From Desulfoglaeba alkanexedens ALDC (GTDB lineage: Bacteria > Desulfobacterota > Syntrophobacteria > Syntrophobacterales > DSM-9756): a DNA stretch of 64,000 nt. Positions 35,047-44,123 of this stretch are shown here, in pieces. Position 1 is the first letter of the stretch. Every line of letters begins with the position of its first letter. Position numbers and translations under genes: made by a program. Under the pieces are notes generated by a model. That model searched no databases. It was not told where the DNA came from and saw nothing but the letters and a program-made list of their open reading frames with translations. The stretch covers positions 3,151,279-3,215,278 of the forward strand of contig NZ_CP040098.1 in assembly GCF_005377625.1 (NCBI RefSeq), in the 5' to 3' direction.

Positions 35047-35535
35047 ATGAGCGCAAAGGCGGGAGACGCCCAAGGCAGAGCGCGGTGCCTGAGCATCTGG
35101 GAAGAAGAGGATCTTCGGCCGCCCCCGCGGGATGTGGATCTCGAGCGGCTTGGCTCTTCGATCCGAAAGCTTCCGCCAAGCCTCTGGAGCCCTCGCATGT
35201 TCTTCCACGGCGCTTCCGATACCCGTCTTCGTGACTTCAGCGGCGAGGTGTTTCCGGCGACGTTTCGAGGCCGCAGGACGACTCATCCCCTTTTCGTACT
35301 CCAGAGCCTCCCGAAACTGGGCCACAAGGTCTGCCCCTGTTCGTCCAAGAACTGGGGAGCGTCCCGGTACCTTCGCGGGGGCTGCCGACTGGAAATTACG
35401 GGAAAACACCTGGACCGGGATGCCTACCTGGTGGAAGACTGCGCCTTCAACCTGCCACGGGACGAGCGGTTTGTTTCCCGGCTGACGTTCATGGGCCTCG
35501 TTCCCGAAGACTGCGTGGAGACCTGCAAGGAATGA
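35047..35535 (+). CDS. Unknown protein, first gene of four-gene cassette
   Basis: This frame encodes 162 residues; ATG at 35047 after GGGGGACC. I do not recognise the family. Visible features are a charged N-terminus, a LFVLQSLPKLGHKVCPCSSK stretch with a C-x-C pair in the middle, and RDAYLVEDCAFNLPRDERFV near the end. No signal peptide or membrane segment. The gene overlaps the sigma-like gene by ATGA, so it is translationally coupled to it. Its coding frame is supported by this overlap and by the absence of a better frame, not by homology. Confidence 0.6.
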   Translation: MSAKAGDAQGRARCLSIWEEEDLRPPPRDVDLERLGSSIRKLPPSLWSPRMFFHGASDTRLRDFSGEVFPATFRGRRTTHPLFVLQSLPKLGHKVCPCSSKNWGASRYLRGGCRLEITGKHLDRDAYLVEDCAFNLPRDERFVSRLTFMGLVPEDCVETCKE

Positions 35536-36608
35536 CGGACGCTTCGGACTGGTCAGCATGGCTTCGCGAAGCGGAAAACTTCGAGGTCCTGGAACGCGCG
35601 GCGGCGTCGATCTATCGGCAGGCGCTGCGCCTCGGGCTCCCCGGGCACCTGCTTCCCTGCGACGATCCCTGGAAGCTTCCGCCGGACAAACGCGCGGACT
35701 GTATCCGTGAGCTGGCCGGGGACCTGTGGGTTTTCCTTCGCGAACGGCCGCCGGGCTGGTTTGAACGGGAAAGTTTCGTCGTTGCGGCGGAAAAGGGGGA
35801 ACGGTTTTTGATCCTCCGCATCGCCCAGGAATTTCTGGGATACGTCAAGGATCGAGCGCGCACTCAAGCCGTGGATCCGAGACGAGCGCTCTATCGCCGC
35901 CTTCGCCAGATTCTCCACCAAGAGCCGTCCATTGCCTACCGCGCGACTTCCAAGGGGGCTTTTTACGCCCTGGGAGCGGAGGCGGGTACCGAAATGCGGC
36001 TTCTCGACCTGAGCCGGGAGAACTTCGCCGACTGGGGCAATCCTTCCGGGCGGGTGACCCTGAAAGACCTGGATCGGCGGAAGTCTCTCCTCACGCTGGC
36101 CGAGTTGTTCTGGGAAAGGGCGTGCCAAGCACTTGGAACGAAGGGTTTTGTTCCCGTCCGCGACCTGGCCCGTTTCATCGGGCTGCACTATCCTGGGTTT
36201 TCGGTACCGGATCCCACGCCGCCGGCCGGCGGAAGCGGAGGGGCGCCGGAGCGGGCGAACGAACACGAACCCTGGGAGGAATCGCCGGGGGAAGCCGTGG
36301 TGGCCGGCCACCGTATCCGGGAACTGGCCAAGCAGCTGGTCGCGACCTGGACGCCCCGGCAGCGGTGTGCCTTTGCGCTCCACTGGGGCGACGGGCTGAC
36401 GCTCGAAGAAACGGCGAAACGGATGGGATACAAGGCCGCGGCCGGAGCGGCTTATCCCTGCAGGAGCGCGGTCGAAAGCCTTCGCGATTTCTGCCTGCTC
36501 TGGCCGGGGCTGTCGCCTCCGGACCTGGACGAGCGACTTTTTGAAGCCTTCGTGCAAGAAATTGCGACGGTTTGTAAAAGCGACGGTGAAAGCCGTAGTT
36601 GGAATTGA
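35532..36608 (+). CDS. Sigma-70 region-4-like protein
   Basis: This frame encodes 358 residues. The N-terminal 200 residues are helical and unfamiliar (ERAAASIYRQALRLGLPGHL, LWVFLRERPPGWFERE). From about 265 to 320 the protein has a sigma region-4-like helix-turn-helix: RIRELAKQLVATWTPRQRCA, then LTLEETAKRMGYKAAAGAAY and a following recognition-like helix. A Gly/Pro/Glu-rich linker near 225-255 separates the two parts. It could be a divergent ECF-like sigma factor or a sigma-derived regulator. The following zinc-finger gene could be its anti-sigma partner. Assignment rests on the C-terminal motif only. Confidence 0.65.
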   Translation: MTDASDWSAWLREAENFEVLERAAASIYRQALRLGLPGHLLPCDDPWKLPPDKRADCIRELAGDLWVFLRERPPGWFERESFVVAAEKGERFLILRIAQEFLGYVKDRARTQAVDPRRALYRRLRQILHQEPSIAYRATSKGAFYALGAEAGTEMRLLDLSRENFADWGNPSGRVTLKDLDRRKSLLTLAELFWERACQALGTKGFVPVRDLARFIGLHYPGFSVPDPTPPAGGSGGAPERANEHEPWEESPGEAVVAGHRIRELAKQLVATWTPRQRCAFALHWGDGLTLEETAKRMGYKAAAGAAYPCRSAVESLRDFCLLWPGLSPPDLDERLFEAFVQEIATVCKSDGESRSWN

Positions 36609-36655
36609 GTCGCGCCGGAAGCGTGATCGAAACGCTGTAAGAAAGCCGTCCCTCG

Positions 36656-37948
36656 ATGATCTCATACGAACCCTGGGAACTCAAGTTGGCTCTGCAGGCG
36701 GCTCGACAGGCCCGGACCTGCCCGCCCGACCGGCTGCTCCGGGTGGAGCCGCCCCATGGCCCTCTTTTGCGGCACCTGGAAATCTGCCCGTTTTGCGCCG
36801 ACGAACGCAAACACAGGGACAGTCTGCGCGAGCCGTTCCATAGGGCGCGTTTGCCACATCAAAGCCACAGTGACGAGCTCATAGCTGCGTCCCGCCCGAC
36901 GTCGTCGGAGCGGGAAACGCAACGTGCGTCGGCGCCGTTGTGCTTATCCATGGCGGTTTCCGAGGCGCCGTTGAAAGCTCCGACTCCGGTTCCGGCGGAA
37001 CCGCGGCCCGGGGAAGTCTGGGTGGTGGACGAGCGGCTGGAAGGATGGGGGCCCGGCGATTTGTATTACAGTGCTCCGAGGGTGCTGGTCCTTCAGATAT
37101 CGGAGCGGACGCCGGGCATCGTGCGGGTTGCCCAGGTCTACGACGACATCCGGCTCATGGGACCCGGCGATGTGCGGCTCAGCTCCGACGCCGGCATGCC
37201 CGGTGAAGCGGAAGCGGCGGAAGGATTCGCCGAAAGCTGGAACGTGTACGCGCTCCGCGCGAAAGACCTGGGGCGGAGGCGGTTTCGGGTTCCAAACGAT
37301 GTGTTGCGTGCGGTGTGCCATGCCGCCGGCGCCGAAGCCCGGCTCGCCGACGATGAGACCGCGGCTTCTACGGCTGTCGTCACGGCGTTCCGGCGGATGG
37401 AAATCCAGGTAGGAGCTTTTTTTGCCATGCAATCGATCCATACGTTCATGAACGAAAGGGAGAGATCGTTTCCCGAGATGCTGGAGGATCTGTATCCGGA
37501 ACCCGGAGCCTTCGAATCCCGCGGGCCGCACTCCGGACTCCGGCCGATCTGGCCTGAACGGCCGGTTTCCGCCGTGGAAGCGGCCGTGTCGGCGCGCTTC
37601 CCCGAAGACGCGTTGCCGCTGGCAGCGGCTCCCAGGGAGAGGACGCTGCGCATCAACCTTCTCGAGTGGGGCGAAGGGGAAATGCCGGTGAACTTTCGAC
37701 CGTCCATCGCCACCCTCACCCTGTGGGAAGAAGATGCCGAGGGACTGCTGGTGGGAGGCGTAGCGGCGGAAGCGCCCTGGAGCGAGGCGGAAATCGTGGC
37801 ACGGTGGGAGCTTCCGGACGGCACGTCCATGGAACCCGTAGAGGCCCGGATCGATCCTTCGGGCGGTTTTTTTCGTGTCCGCTTCCGCGGCCTGTCCGAT
37901 GCCGCCGTTCAACAAGGGCGGCTCGCGGTGCTGCTCTGCGTCCGATGA
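36656..37948 (+). CDS. Zinc-finger anti-sigma-like protein with large unknown C-terminal domain
   Basis: This frame encodes 430 residues. H40-LEI-C44-PF-C47 (HLEICPFC) is the H-x3-C-x2-C pattern of zinc-binding anti-sigma domains. After a Ser/Ala/Pro-rich linker (about 60-110) a globular domain begins RPGEVWVVDERLEGWGPGDL and contains PRVLVLQISERTPGIVRVAQ. The last 100 residues (RTLRINLLEWGEGEM onward) look like a beta-rich module. No transmembrane segment, so it would be a cytoplasmic regulator. It follows the sigma-like gene by 47 bp and overlaps the next gene by ATGA. Confidence 0.6.
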   Translation: MISYEPWELKLALQAARQARTCPPDRLLRVEPPHGPLLRHLEICPFCADERKHRDSLREPFHRARLPHQSHSDELIAASRPTSSERETQRASAPLCLSMAVSEAPLKAPTPVPAEPRPGEVWVVDERLEGWGPGDLYYSAPRVLVLQISERTPGIVRVAQVYDDIRLMGPGDVRLSSDAGMPGEAEAAEGFAESWNVYALRAKDLGRRRFRVPNDVLRAVCHAAGAEARLADDETAASTAVVTAFRRMEIQVGAFFAMQSIHTFMNERERSFPEMLEDLYPEPGAFESRGPHSGLRPIWPERPVSAVEAAVSARFPEDALPLAAAPRERTLRINLLEWGEGEMPVNFRPSIATLTLWEEDAEGLLVGGVAAEAPWSEAEIVARWELPDGTSMEPVEARIDPSGGFFRVRFRGLSDAAVQQGRLAVLLCVR

Positions 37949-38304
37949 TGCGTTCCCGCTGGTCCTTGCAGGAGCTGGCGGCCTGGGCCGGCTGGGGCCG
38001 GATCGAAGAGAGGATCCCGGAACTGTTGCGTCCGGCGGTATGGACGGCCTCGGTGGAGCGGGCCGCAACACTGGGCATCGCCGGACGCGTCATGGCGCTC
38101 CTTCCCCTGGCGAACCTCCGGGAGCACGGACTGTGGGATCTTCAGCGCCTGGAGGCGGCAACCCGTTCCGTCGTCAACGAGCTTCGGGCTTCCACGCTGA
38201 ACAAGGCTCACTTTCGACCGGTCCTGGAAGCCGACTCCTGGGAAGCGGCCATCCTTGCGGTGCAGCGGCACAGGAGCCGGCTTTTTCCTTTCAGTTATCG
38301 CTGA
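37945..38304 (+). CDS. Small unknown protein, last gene of cassette
   Basis: The ATG at 37945 overlaps the previous stop and gives 119 residues (MMRSRWSLQELAAWAGWGRI); the frame open further upstream is a shadow of the previous gene. The protein is helical, with SVERAATLGIAGRVMALLPL and a C-terminal DSWEAAILAVQRHRSRLFPF. No family recognised. Translational coupling indicates that it works with the zinc-finger protein. Confidence 0.6.
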   Translation: MMRSRWSLQELAAWAGWGRIEERIPELLRPAVWTASVERAATLGIAGRVMALLPLANLREHGLWDLQRLEAATRSVVNELRASTLNKAHFRPVLEADSWEAAILAVQRHRSRLFPFSYR

Positions 38305-38360
38305 ACCGCCGCACGCGTTACGGTTCAACCGCGGCCAGTCCCGCCTCCGCCATCAAAGAC

Positions 38361-38389
38361 TTGACAGTCGCTCGGCTTAGACATAGGGA
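38361..38389 (+). promoter_or_regulatory. Candidate sigma-70 promoter for ROK kinase
   Basis: TTGACA at 38361-38366, a 17-bp spacer and TAGGGA at 38384-38389 lie about 40 bp before the ATG at 38428. The -35 is consensus and the -10 is weak. Confidence 0.4.
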
Positions 38390-38427
38390 TTCGGACACTT
38401 TCCAAGAGAGGATAAAGAGGATCGCGT

Positions 38428-39402
38428 ATGGAAAGAAAAATGTGGATCGGCGTCGATGTGGGCGGCACCCATACGCGGCTGGCCCTGGTGGACCAGGACG
38501 GAAACGTCCGCAACGTGGAAAAGGTTCGCACCGAGATCGAACGGGGAAACGAAAGGGCCGTATCGCAACTTGTCGAGGGGTGCCGGCGGCAGATCGAAGC
38601 GGCTCAAAGCTTCGGGGCGCGCGTGGTCGCCGTGGGTGTGGGCATCGCCGGGAAGCTGGACCGCAAGGGCGGCCGTATCCTCTTTTCACCCAACTTGCCG
38701 TCCATGCGGGATTTTCCTTTGGTCGAGCTCCTTGGGAACGCCGTCGGGCTTCCTGTGGTGATGGAAAACGACGCCAACGTCTTCGGCGTCGGGGAGTCCC
38801 GGGCGGGAAAGGCGAAAGGCGTGCCCAACTGGGTCGGCCTCACCCTGGGAACGGGCGTGGGGGGGTGCCTAATCTTCAACGGGAAACTGTGGCGGGGCGA
38901 CGACACCGGGACCGCAGGCGAGATCGGCCACATGATCGTGGACCCTTCCGGGCCGCGGTGCGCCTGCGGGCAGAAGGGGTGCCTGGAAGCCCATGCGTCG
39001 GGAACGGCCTTGGTGGACGGCGCGAAACAGCTCCACCGGGAAGGCAAACTGGGCGGAAGCCCGCTGGAGGCCAAGCTTGAGGATGGCGTCCTGGAGCCGG
39101 CCGATGTCTACGCGGCCGCGCGCTCCGGCGATCCGGCGGCGCGAAGGCTCTTTCAACGCATGGGCTGGGCCCTGGGGCTCGCCCTGGTGAACCTGTTCAC
39201 GGTCCTTGGCCTGGAGCGCGCGGTGATCGGAGGCGGTGTGAGCGCTTCTTGGGACCAGTTCGAGGCGCCGCTCCGGGAGAGCCTTCGCAGGCATTCCACT
39301 ATGCTGAACCTGGATCGGCTGGTCGTGGACAGGAGCACCCTGGGGGATCTGGGGCCGCTTTTGGGGGCGGCCTTTGTCGCCGCGGAAGAATACCCGGGAT
39401 GA
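38428..39402 (+). CDS. ROK-family sugar kinase (glucokinase-like)
   Basis: This frame encodes 324 residues with AAGAGGATC before the ATG. The N-terminal phosphate loop is GVDVGGTHTRLALVD. NDANVFGVGE and LTLGTGVGGCLI carry the catalytic-base Asp and the second phosphate motif. GHMIVDPSGPRCACGQKGC is the ROK zinc signature, and LEAHASG follows as in glucokinases. The expected reaction is ATP-dependent phosphorylation of glucose or an amino sugar. It is monocistronic and converges with moaA. Confidence 0.92.
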   Translation: MERKMWIGVDVGGTHTRLALVDQDGNVRNVEKVRTEIERGNERAVSQLVEGCRRQIEAAQSFGARVVAVGVGIAGKLDRKGGRILFSPNLPSMRDFPLVELLGNAVGLPVVMENDANVFGVGESRAGKAKGVPNWVGLTLGTGVGGCLIFNGKLWRGDDTGTAGEIGHMIVDPSGPRCACGQKGCLEAHASGTALVDGAKQLHREGKLGGSPLEAKLEDGVLEPADVYAAARSGDPAARRLFQRMGWALGLALVNLFTVLGLERAVIGGGVSASWDQFEAPLRESLRRHSTMLNLDRLVVDRSTLGDLGPLLGAAFVAAEEYPG

Positions 39403-39440
39403 AGGCGCCGGAGCGGCTACCGGGGTGGAGCGGGAAGACT

Positions 39441-40472
39441 TCAGCCGCCGATGGAAGACATGGAACGGCTGATACACTTGCGAAGGACCGCCTCGTTCAA
39501 AGGGTGGGCTTTCGGTTTCCTCTGCAGCGCCGCCCGAATGGCCGCCTCGACCGCCTCGTCGGAGGCGCCGCTTCGGAGCAGTCCCTTGATGTCTTGTTCC
39601 TCGACGGCGAAAAGGCAGGTTCTGAGCTTTCCATCGGCGGTGAGCCGCAGGCGGTTGCAGGTGGGGCAGAAATGATGACTCATCGGGCTGATGATGCCGA
39701 TCTTTCCGCGGGAACTCGGAAAGCGATAGTGGCGGGCGGGACCGTTTCCGCGGTCGGCTTCCGCGGGAAGCAGCGTATCCACCCCGGCCAGCCGTTCGAC
39801 GATTTCATCCGAGGACAGAAACCGCTCGCTGTAATGGTCCGGCTGGAACGGCATGAATTCGATGAATCGGACATGGTACGGAAAGCGGTAGGTGAGCGCC
39901 GCCATGTCCTCGATTTCATCGTCGTTGACGCCCCTCAGCACCACCATGTTGATCTTTATGGGCGAAAACCCGATGCGCTCCGCCTCTTGAATGCCCGCCC
40001 ACACATCTTCGAAATGGTCGCGGCGCGTGATGGCCGCGTACCGCTCAGCATTCAGCGTGTCCAGGCTCACGTTGAGCCTCCGCACCCCCGCCTGAAAAAG
40101 CTTCCGGCCCAGGTGCCGGAGGAGCACGCCGTTTGTGGTCACGCTGAGATCCTGGATAAGCGGGTTTCGGGCGATTTGCCGGCAAAGGTAGGCCAGGTCT
40201 TTGCGCACCAGCGGCTCTCCGCCGGTGATGCGGACCTTGCTGATTCCCATGCGCGCCGTGATATCGACCAGCCGCAGGATTTCTTCGTAGCGGAGGATTT
40301 CTTCGTGGTCCAGTTTCGGAACGCCGGAAGCCGGCATGCAATAGGTGCAGCGAAGATTGCAGCGGTCGGTGACCGAAAGGCGAAGATAGTCGATCCGGCG
40401 GTGGTAGCGGTCTTCGGGGGAGCGATCATAGCGTTCCTTGTTCTCCGCCGCCGGGACGTGACCGCCGCCCAT
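39441..40472 (-). CDS. moaA: GTP 3',8-cyclase MoaA (molybdenum cofactor biosynthesis)
   Basis: The ATG at 40472 gives 343 residues; a TTG nine codons upstream is the only longer start. Radical SAM cysteines C38, C42 and C45 are in DRCNLRCTYC. RITGGEPLVRKDL follows, and the C-terminal cluster lies in CPTCNRLRLTADGKLRTC. The usual double-glycine tail is present as SSIGG. It converts GTP to 3',8-cyclo-GTP, the first step of molybdopterin synthesis. No other moa gene is nearby. Confidence 0.95.
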   Translation of the reverse strand: MGGGHVPAAENKERYDRSPEDRYHRRIDYLRLSVTDRCNLRCTYCMPASGVPKLDHEEILRYEEILRLVDITARMGISKVRITGGEPLVRKDLAYLCRQIARNPLIQDLSVTTNGVLLRHLGRKLFQAGVRRLNVSLDTLNAERYAAITRRDHFEDVWAGIQEAERIGFSPIKINMVVLRGVNDDEIEDMAALTYRFPYHVRFIEFMPFQPDHYSERFLSSDEIVERLAGVDTLLPAEADRGNGPARHYRFPSSRGKIGIISPMSHHFCPTCNRLRLTADGKLRTCLFAVEEQDIKGLLRSGASDEAVEAAIRAALQRKPKAHPLNEAVLRKCISRSMSSIGG

Positions 40473-40583
40473 GCGACGGTGCAACGGGCCCGGGTTCAAA
40501 ACCTGCCACGGCCGCCGAACGGCGGGTCCGGCGGGTTCCCGGCATGTTTACAATCATACGAAGTCTAAGGGGAGAACGCCGTT

Positions 40584-41009
40584 ATGTCAAGCAATGAACA
40601 GCGGATCGCGGCGGGCGGGGACGCCGCAGAGAGGGGCGACGGCGGGCTGCAGCCCTCCGGTACGGGTTCCGGCGGGCGGGACGATTCGGAAACCCTCGAC
40701 AGCCCGATGCTCATGGATGAAGTCAAACTCATCCTCGCGGAAAAGCGCACATCGCTTTCCGTGCTTCGCACGGGAATCGCCGTGTTCGTACTCCCGCTTT
40801 CCGTGTTGAGCCTCCTTGTGAGCACGTCCAGCTACTACGAGTTTTCCAAGGTTCTCGCCCTTCTGCTGCCGCTTCTCGTCCTTTGCGTGCTGCTGATCCT
40901 TCTCGGCTCCTACCTGGTGGTCCGGGCGCTCTTAAGGATTCATCACCACGACCGCAGGGTCCAGGAACTCAAGGAGCGCTATGACTTCCTGAAGGAACTG
41001 GTGGAATGA
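40584..41009 (+). CDS. Small membrane protein, DUF202-like
   Basis: This frame encodes 141 residues with AAGGGGAGAA before the ATG. A 45-residue soluble N-terminus precedes EKRTSLSVLRTGIAVFVLPL, which resembles the DUF202/YidH motif (ER-T-L-RTG-A). Two membrane helices lie at about 64-80 and 88-115, followed by a charged RIHHHDRRVQELKERYDFLK tail likely to be coiled coil. Function unknown. It is 117 bp upstream of fbp on the same strand. Confidence 0.7.
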   Translation: MSSNEQRIAAGGDAAERGDGGLQPSGTGSGGRDDSETLDSPMLMDEVKLILAEKRTSLSVLRTGIAVFVLPLSVLSLLVSTSSYYEFSKVLALLLPLLVLCVLLILLGSYLVVRALLRIHHHDRRVQELKERYDFLKELVE

Positions 41010-41126
41010 ATTGTTACGATTTCGCGCTTCGTGCTATGTTACGGATCACGCGCGTGGATCGCGTTTTTCGAAACACCGTTGCTCAACCGCTTCATGGTGC
41101 CATTGGAAGTTGGAAAGGGGGAGCCG

Positions 41127-42158
41127 ATGAAAAGAAGTCTCGGGATCACGGTCACGGAACATCTCCTTCGGCAGCAGAAGGAAACGCCTGCGGCCACCGG
41201 TGCGTTCACTCTTCTTTTCAATGAGTTGAACGTGGCGGCGAAGCTGATCAATCGTGAGATCAACCAGGCGGGATTGAACGATATCTGCGGCTACACGGGT
41301 GAGGAGAACGTCTACGGGGAAAAGGTGCAAAAGCTCGACGACTATTCCCACCACACGCTGGTTCGCCGACTGATCCAGGCGGGACAGCTCTGCGCCATCG
41401 CCTCGGAGGAAGATGCGGATCTCATCGAGATCCCTACGGGCTATGCCATGGGCAGTTACATCCTCCTCATGGATCCCTTGGACGGGTCTTCGAACATTGA
41501 TGTGAATGTGAGCGTCGGGACCATCTTTTCCATCCGCCGGCGCATCAAGGCCGGAGGCCCGGTGACGCTGGACGAGGTGCTCCGGAAGGGCTCGGAGCAG
41601 GTGGCCGCGGGCTACTTCATTTACGGGTCGAGCACCATGCTGGTGTACACGACGGGAGATGGGGTGCACGGGTTCACGTTGCACCCGAGCATCGGCGAGT
41701 TCCTGTTGAGCCATGAAAACATTCAGATCCCGGAGGTCGGCCGGATCTATTCGGTGAACGAAGGCTACTACTGCTACTGGGACGAACCGGTCCGCCGGTA
41801 CGTGGATTACCTGAAGACCCCGGACGCGTCGGGCAACCGGCCCTACACGTCGCGTTACATCGGGTCGCTCGTGAGCGACGTCCACCGGAACCTGTTGAAG
41901 GGCGGGATTTTCATGTACCCGGCGGATCGAAGGGATCCGAAGAAGCCTTACGGCAAGCTTCGGCTGCTCTTTGAAGCGGCGCCCATGGCCTTCGTGGTTG
42001 AAGCCGCCGGGGGAGCCGCCTCCGATGGGACGCGGCGCATCCTGGATATCGAACCGGAAACCCTCCACGACCGCATTCCCCTCTACATCGGCAGCAAGGA
42101 AAACGTGGCGGAAGCGGAGAAGTTCATGCGCCGTGAAATGCCGATGGGGGCGGAATAG
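41127..42158 (+). CDS. fbp: Fructose-1,6-bisphosphatase class I
   Basis: The ATG at 41127 is preceded by AAAGGGGGAG and gives 343 residues; the frame open upstream lacks homology. DPLDGSSNIDVNVSVGTIF is the metal-binding class I signature. EEDADLIEI, the sugar-phosphate region with RYIGSLVSDVHRNLLKGGIF and YPADRRDPKKPYGKLRLLFE are present. It makes fructose 6-phosphate in gluconeogenesis. The next gene, tsaD, starts 5 bp later. Confidence 0.97.
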   Translation: MKRSLGITVTEHLLRQQKETPAATGAFTLLFNELNVAAKLINREINQAGLNDICGYTGEENVYGEKVQKLDDYSHHTLVRRLIQAGQLCAIASEEDADLIEIPTGYAMGSYILLMDPLDGSSNIDVNVSVGTIFSIRRRIKAGGPVTLDEVLRKGSEQVAAGYFIYGSSTMLVYTTGDGVHGFTLHPSIGEFLLSHENIQIPEVGRIYSVNEGYYCYWDEPVRRYVDYLKTPDASGNRPYTSRYIGSLVSDVHRNLLKGGIFMYPADRRDPKKPYGKLRLLFEAAPMAFVVEAAGGAASDGTRRILDIEPETLHDRIPLYIGSKENVAEAEKFMRREMPMGAE

Positions 42159-42163
42159 GGGCC

Positions 42164-43183
42164 GTGCTGATCCTGGGGATCGAGAGTTCCTGTGACGAAA
42201 CGGCGGCCGCGGTGGTGGTCGGCGGGACCCGGGTCCTTTCGGACGTGGTGGCGAGCCAGATCGCGGTTCACAGCCCTTACGGGGGTGTTGTGCCCGAGTT
42301 GGCGTCTCGAAAGCACGTGGAGGGCATTCTGCCGGTGATCGAGGAGGCGCTGGCCGGCGCCGGGGTGGGGCTCACGGACGTGGACGCCGTCGCCGTCACG
42401 CAGGGGCCTGGGCTGGTGGGGGCGCTGCTGGTGGGCCTCAGCGCGGCCAAGGCCATCAGTTACGCCCTGGGGATTCCACTGATTCCGGTCAATCACCTGG
42501 AAGGCCACATGTGCGCGGCCTTCCTCGGGGGCGATCCCCTGGACCGCCCTTTCGTGTGCCTTGTGGTTTCCGGCGGCCACACGGCCATCTATCTCGTGGA
42601 ACCGGAAGGCGAAAGCCGTTGCCTGGGGACGACCCGCGACGATGCGGCGGGGGAAGCCTTCGACAAGGTGGCCAAGCTCCTGGATCTGGGTTACCCGGGA
42701 GGCGTGGTCATCGATCGTCTTTCGGCGGAAGGGAACCCTCAGGCCTTCGACTTTCCGAAGGCATTTCTGGAAAAGGATTCGCTGGATTTCAGCTTCAGCG
42801 GCGTCAAGACGGCGGTGGCTCACTTCGTGACACGACACGGGCCGCCGTCTTCGGCCCGGCGGTCCGGCAGTTACCGGGTGGAGGACCTGGCCGCGAGTTT
42901 TCAGGAAGCGATTGTGGAGGTGTTGGTTCAAAAAACCATGGCCGCGGCCCTCAGGCATTCGGTCAAGGACGTGGCGCTTGCGGGCGGTGTCGCGGCGAAC
43001 CGAAGGCTTCGGGAGCGGTTCCGGGAAGAAGCCGCCTACCGTGGCTTCACCCTGCATGTGCCGCCGGCGCGCCTTTGCACGGACAACGCCGTCATGATCG
43101 CGGCGGCGGGCTACCGGGCATGGAAACGGAACGGTTTCTGCCGCGCTCCCGCGGAGCTGGACGCCCGTTCCCGGTGGCTTTGA
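42164..43183 (+). CDS. tsaD: tRNA N6-adenosine threonylcarbamoyltransferase TsaD
   Basis: This frame encodes 339 residues with a GTG start at 42164. LGIESSCDETAAAVV, the metal ligands in NHLEGHMCA (HxxxH), VSGGHTAIYLV and DEAFDK-like GEAFDKVAKLLDLGYPGG are all family-standard, as is AGGVAANRRLRERF. The protein forms t6A37 in ANN-decoding tRNAs together with TsaB/E/C. A TrmO-like enzyme that methylates t6A is encoded at 23406. fbp, tsaD and rsmA are closely spaced and probably co-transcribed. Confidence 0.97.
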   Translation: MLILGIESSCDETAAAVVVGGTRVLSDVVASQIAVHSPYGGVVPELASRKHVEGILPVIEEALAGAGVGLTDVDAVAVTQGPGLVGALLVGLSAAKAISYALGIPLIPVNHLEGHMCAAFLGGDPLDRPFVCLVVSGGHTAIYLVEPEGESRCLGTTRDDAAGEAFDKVAKLLDLGYPGGVVIDRLSAEGNPQAFDFPKAFLEKDSLDFSFSGVKTAVAHFVTRHGPPSSARRSGSYRVEDLAASFQEAIVEVLVQKTMAAALRHSVKDVALAGGVAANRRLRERFREEAAYRGFTLHVPPARLCTDNAVMIAAAGYRAWKRNGFCRAPAELDARSRWL

Positions 43184-43190
43184 GCGCTCC

Positions 43191-44123
43191 GTGTCGGGCC
43201 GGGAATCCCAGACCGTGATCTTCCGTGATGCCACAAACCCCGACTTTCTGGACCCGCGTGAGTATTTCCGGGACAAGGCGGGGACGCCCCGAAAGAGCTT
43301 CGGCCAGCATTTCCTCGCACAACCCCGCACGGCGGCCAAAATCGTCCGGGAAGCCCACATCAAGCCGGCGGACGTGGTGGTGGAAATCGGTCCGGGTTTG
43401 GGCGCTCTGACCCGGTTCATCCTGGAAGGCCCCGCCGCGGAACTGCACCTTGTGGAACTGGACCGGGACCTGGCCGAGTACCTCCGCGAGCGCGTAAAAG
43501 GGCTGCATCTGCCGGTGCACGTCCACCGCCGGGATGTTCTGGACTTTGAATTCGAACGGCTTTCGAAGGATTCGGGCCGCCCGCTGGTCGTCCTCGGCAA
43601 TCTCCCCTACAACATCAGTTCCCCGCTCCTTTTCCGGCTGCTCCGGCAGGCGTCCTTTCTGGACCGGGCGGTCTTCATGGTGCAAAAGGAAGTGGGACGG
43701 CGCTGGGCCGCTCCCCCCGGCGGGAAAGACTACGGCGTCCTCTCCGTGCTTCTGAGCCTCTACGCCCGCGTCGAGGTTCTTTTCGAAGTGGGTCCGAAGC
43801 AGTTCCATCCACCCCCTCGGGTGGATTCGGTGGTGCTCCGCCTGGACTTTAACCGCCCGTTCCCGGATGAACTTCCTCCTTTTGAAGACTTGAGAGCCGT
43901 CGCCAACACCGCGTTTCAGCAACGGAGGAAAACACTTCGAAACAGCCTGAAGTCCCTGCCGGGGGTGAACCGAGGTTTGGTTCTGGAGGAGGCGTTCGCC
44001 GCGGCCGGTATTGACTCGGGAAGGCGGGCTGAAACGCTTGCCGGAGAGGAGCTGGTCCGGCTCACCCGCGCGCTGGCTCCGTGGCTGCGACCGCCCGCCG
44101 AACATCGGTCATCCGGCGGCTGA
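43191..44123 (+). CDS. rsmA: 16S rRNA dimethyladenosine transferase RsmA/KsgA
   Basis: This frame encodes 310 residues from a GTG at 43191, 7 bp after tsaD. KSFGQHFLAQPRTAAKIV, the SAM motif VVEIGPGLGALT, and the catalytic GNLPYNISSPLLF are diagnostic, and QFHPPPRVDSVVLRL is the conserved C-terminal segment. It dimethylates A1518/A1519 (E. coli numbering) during 30S assembly. A 30-residue N-terminal extension precedes the usual start, so a later start is possible. Confidence 0.95.
   Translation: MSGRESQTVIFRDATNPDFLDPREYFRDKAGTPRKSFGQHFLAQPRTAAKIVREAHIKPADVVVEIGPGLGALTRFILEGPAAELHLVELDRDLAEYLRERVKGLHLPVHVHRRDVLDFEFERLSKDSGRPLVVLGNLPYNISSPLLFRLLRQASFLDRAVFMVQKEVGRRWAAPPGGKDYGVLSVLLSLYARVEVLFEVGPKQFHPPPRVDSVVLRLDFNRPFPDELPPFEDLRAVANTAFQQRRKTLRNSLKSLPGVNRGLVLEEAFAAAGIDSGRRAETLAGEELVRLTRALAPWLRPPAEHRSSGG

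Noticed and set aside
34666-35559. 297-residue minus-strand open frame upstream of csx20
   Set aside because: Overlaps csx20 and the cassette's first gene, lacks a ribosome-binding site and reads as antisense text.
35532-36608. Type III-E or CalpL-type protease-sigma pathway
   Set aside because: No gRAMP, TPR-CHAT, Csx30/31 or Lon-SAVED protein is present in the window; only a sigma-like HTH is shared.
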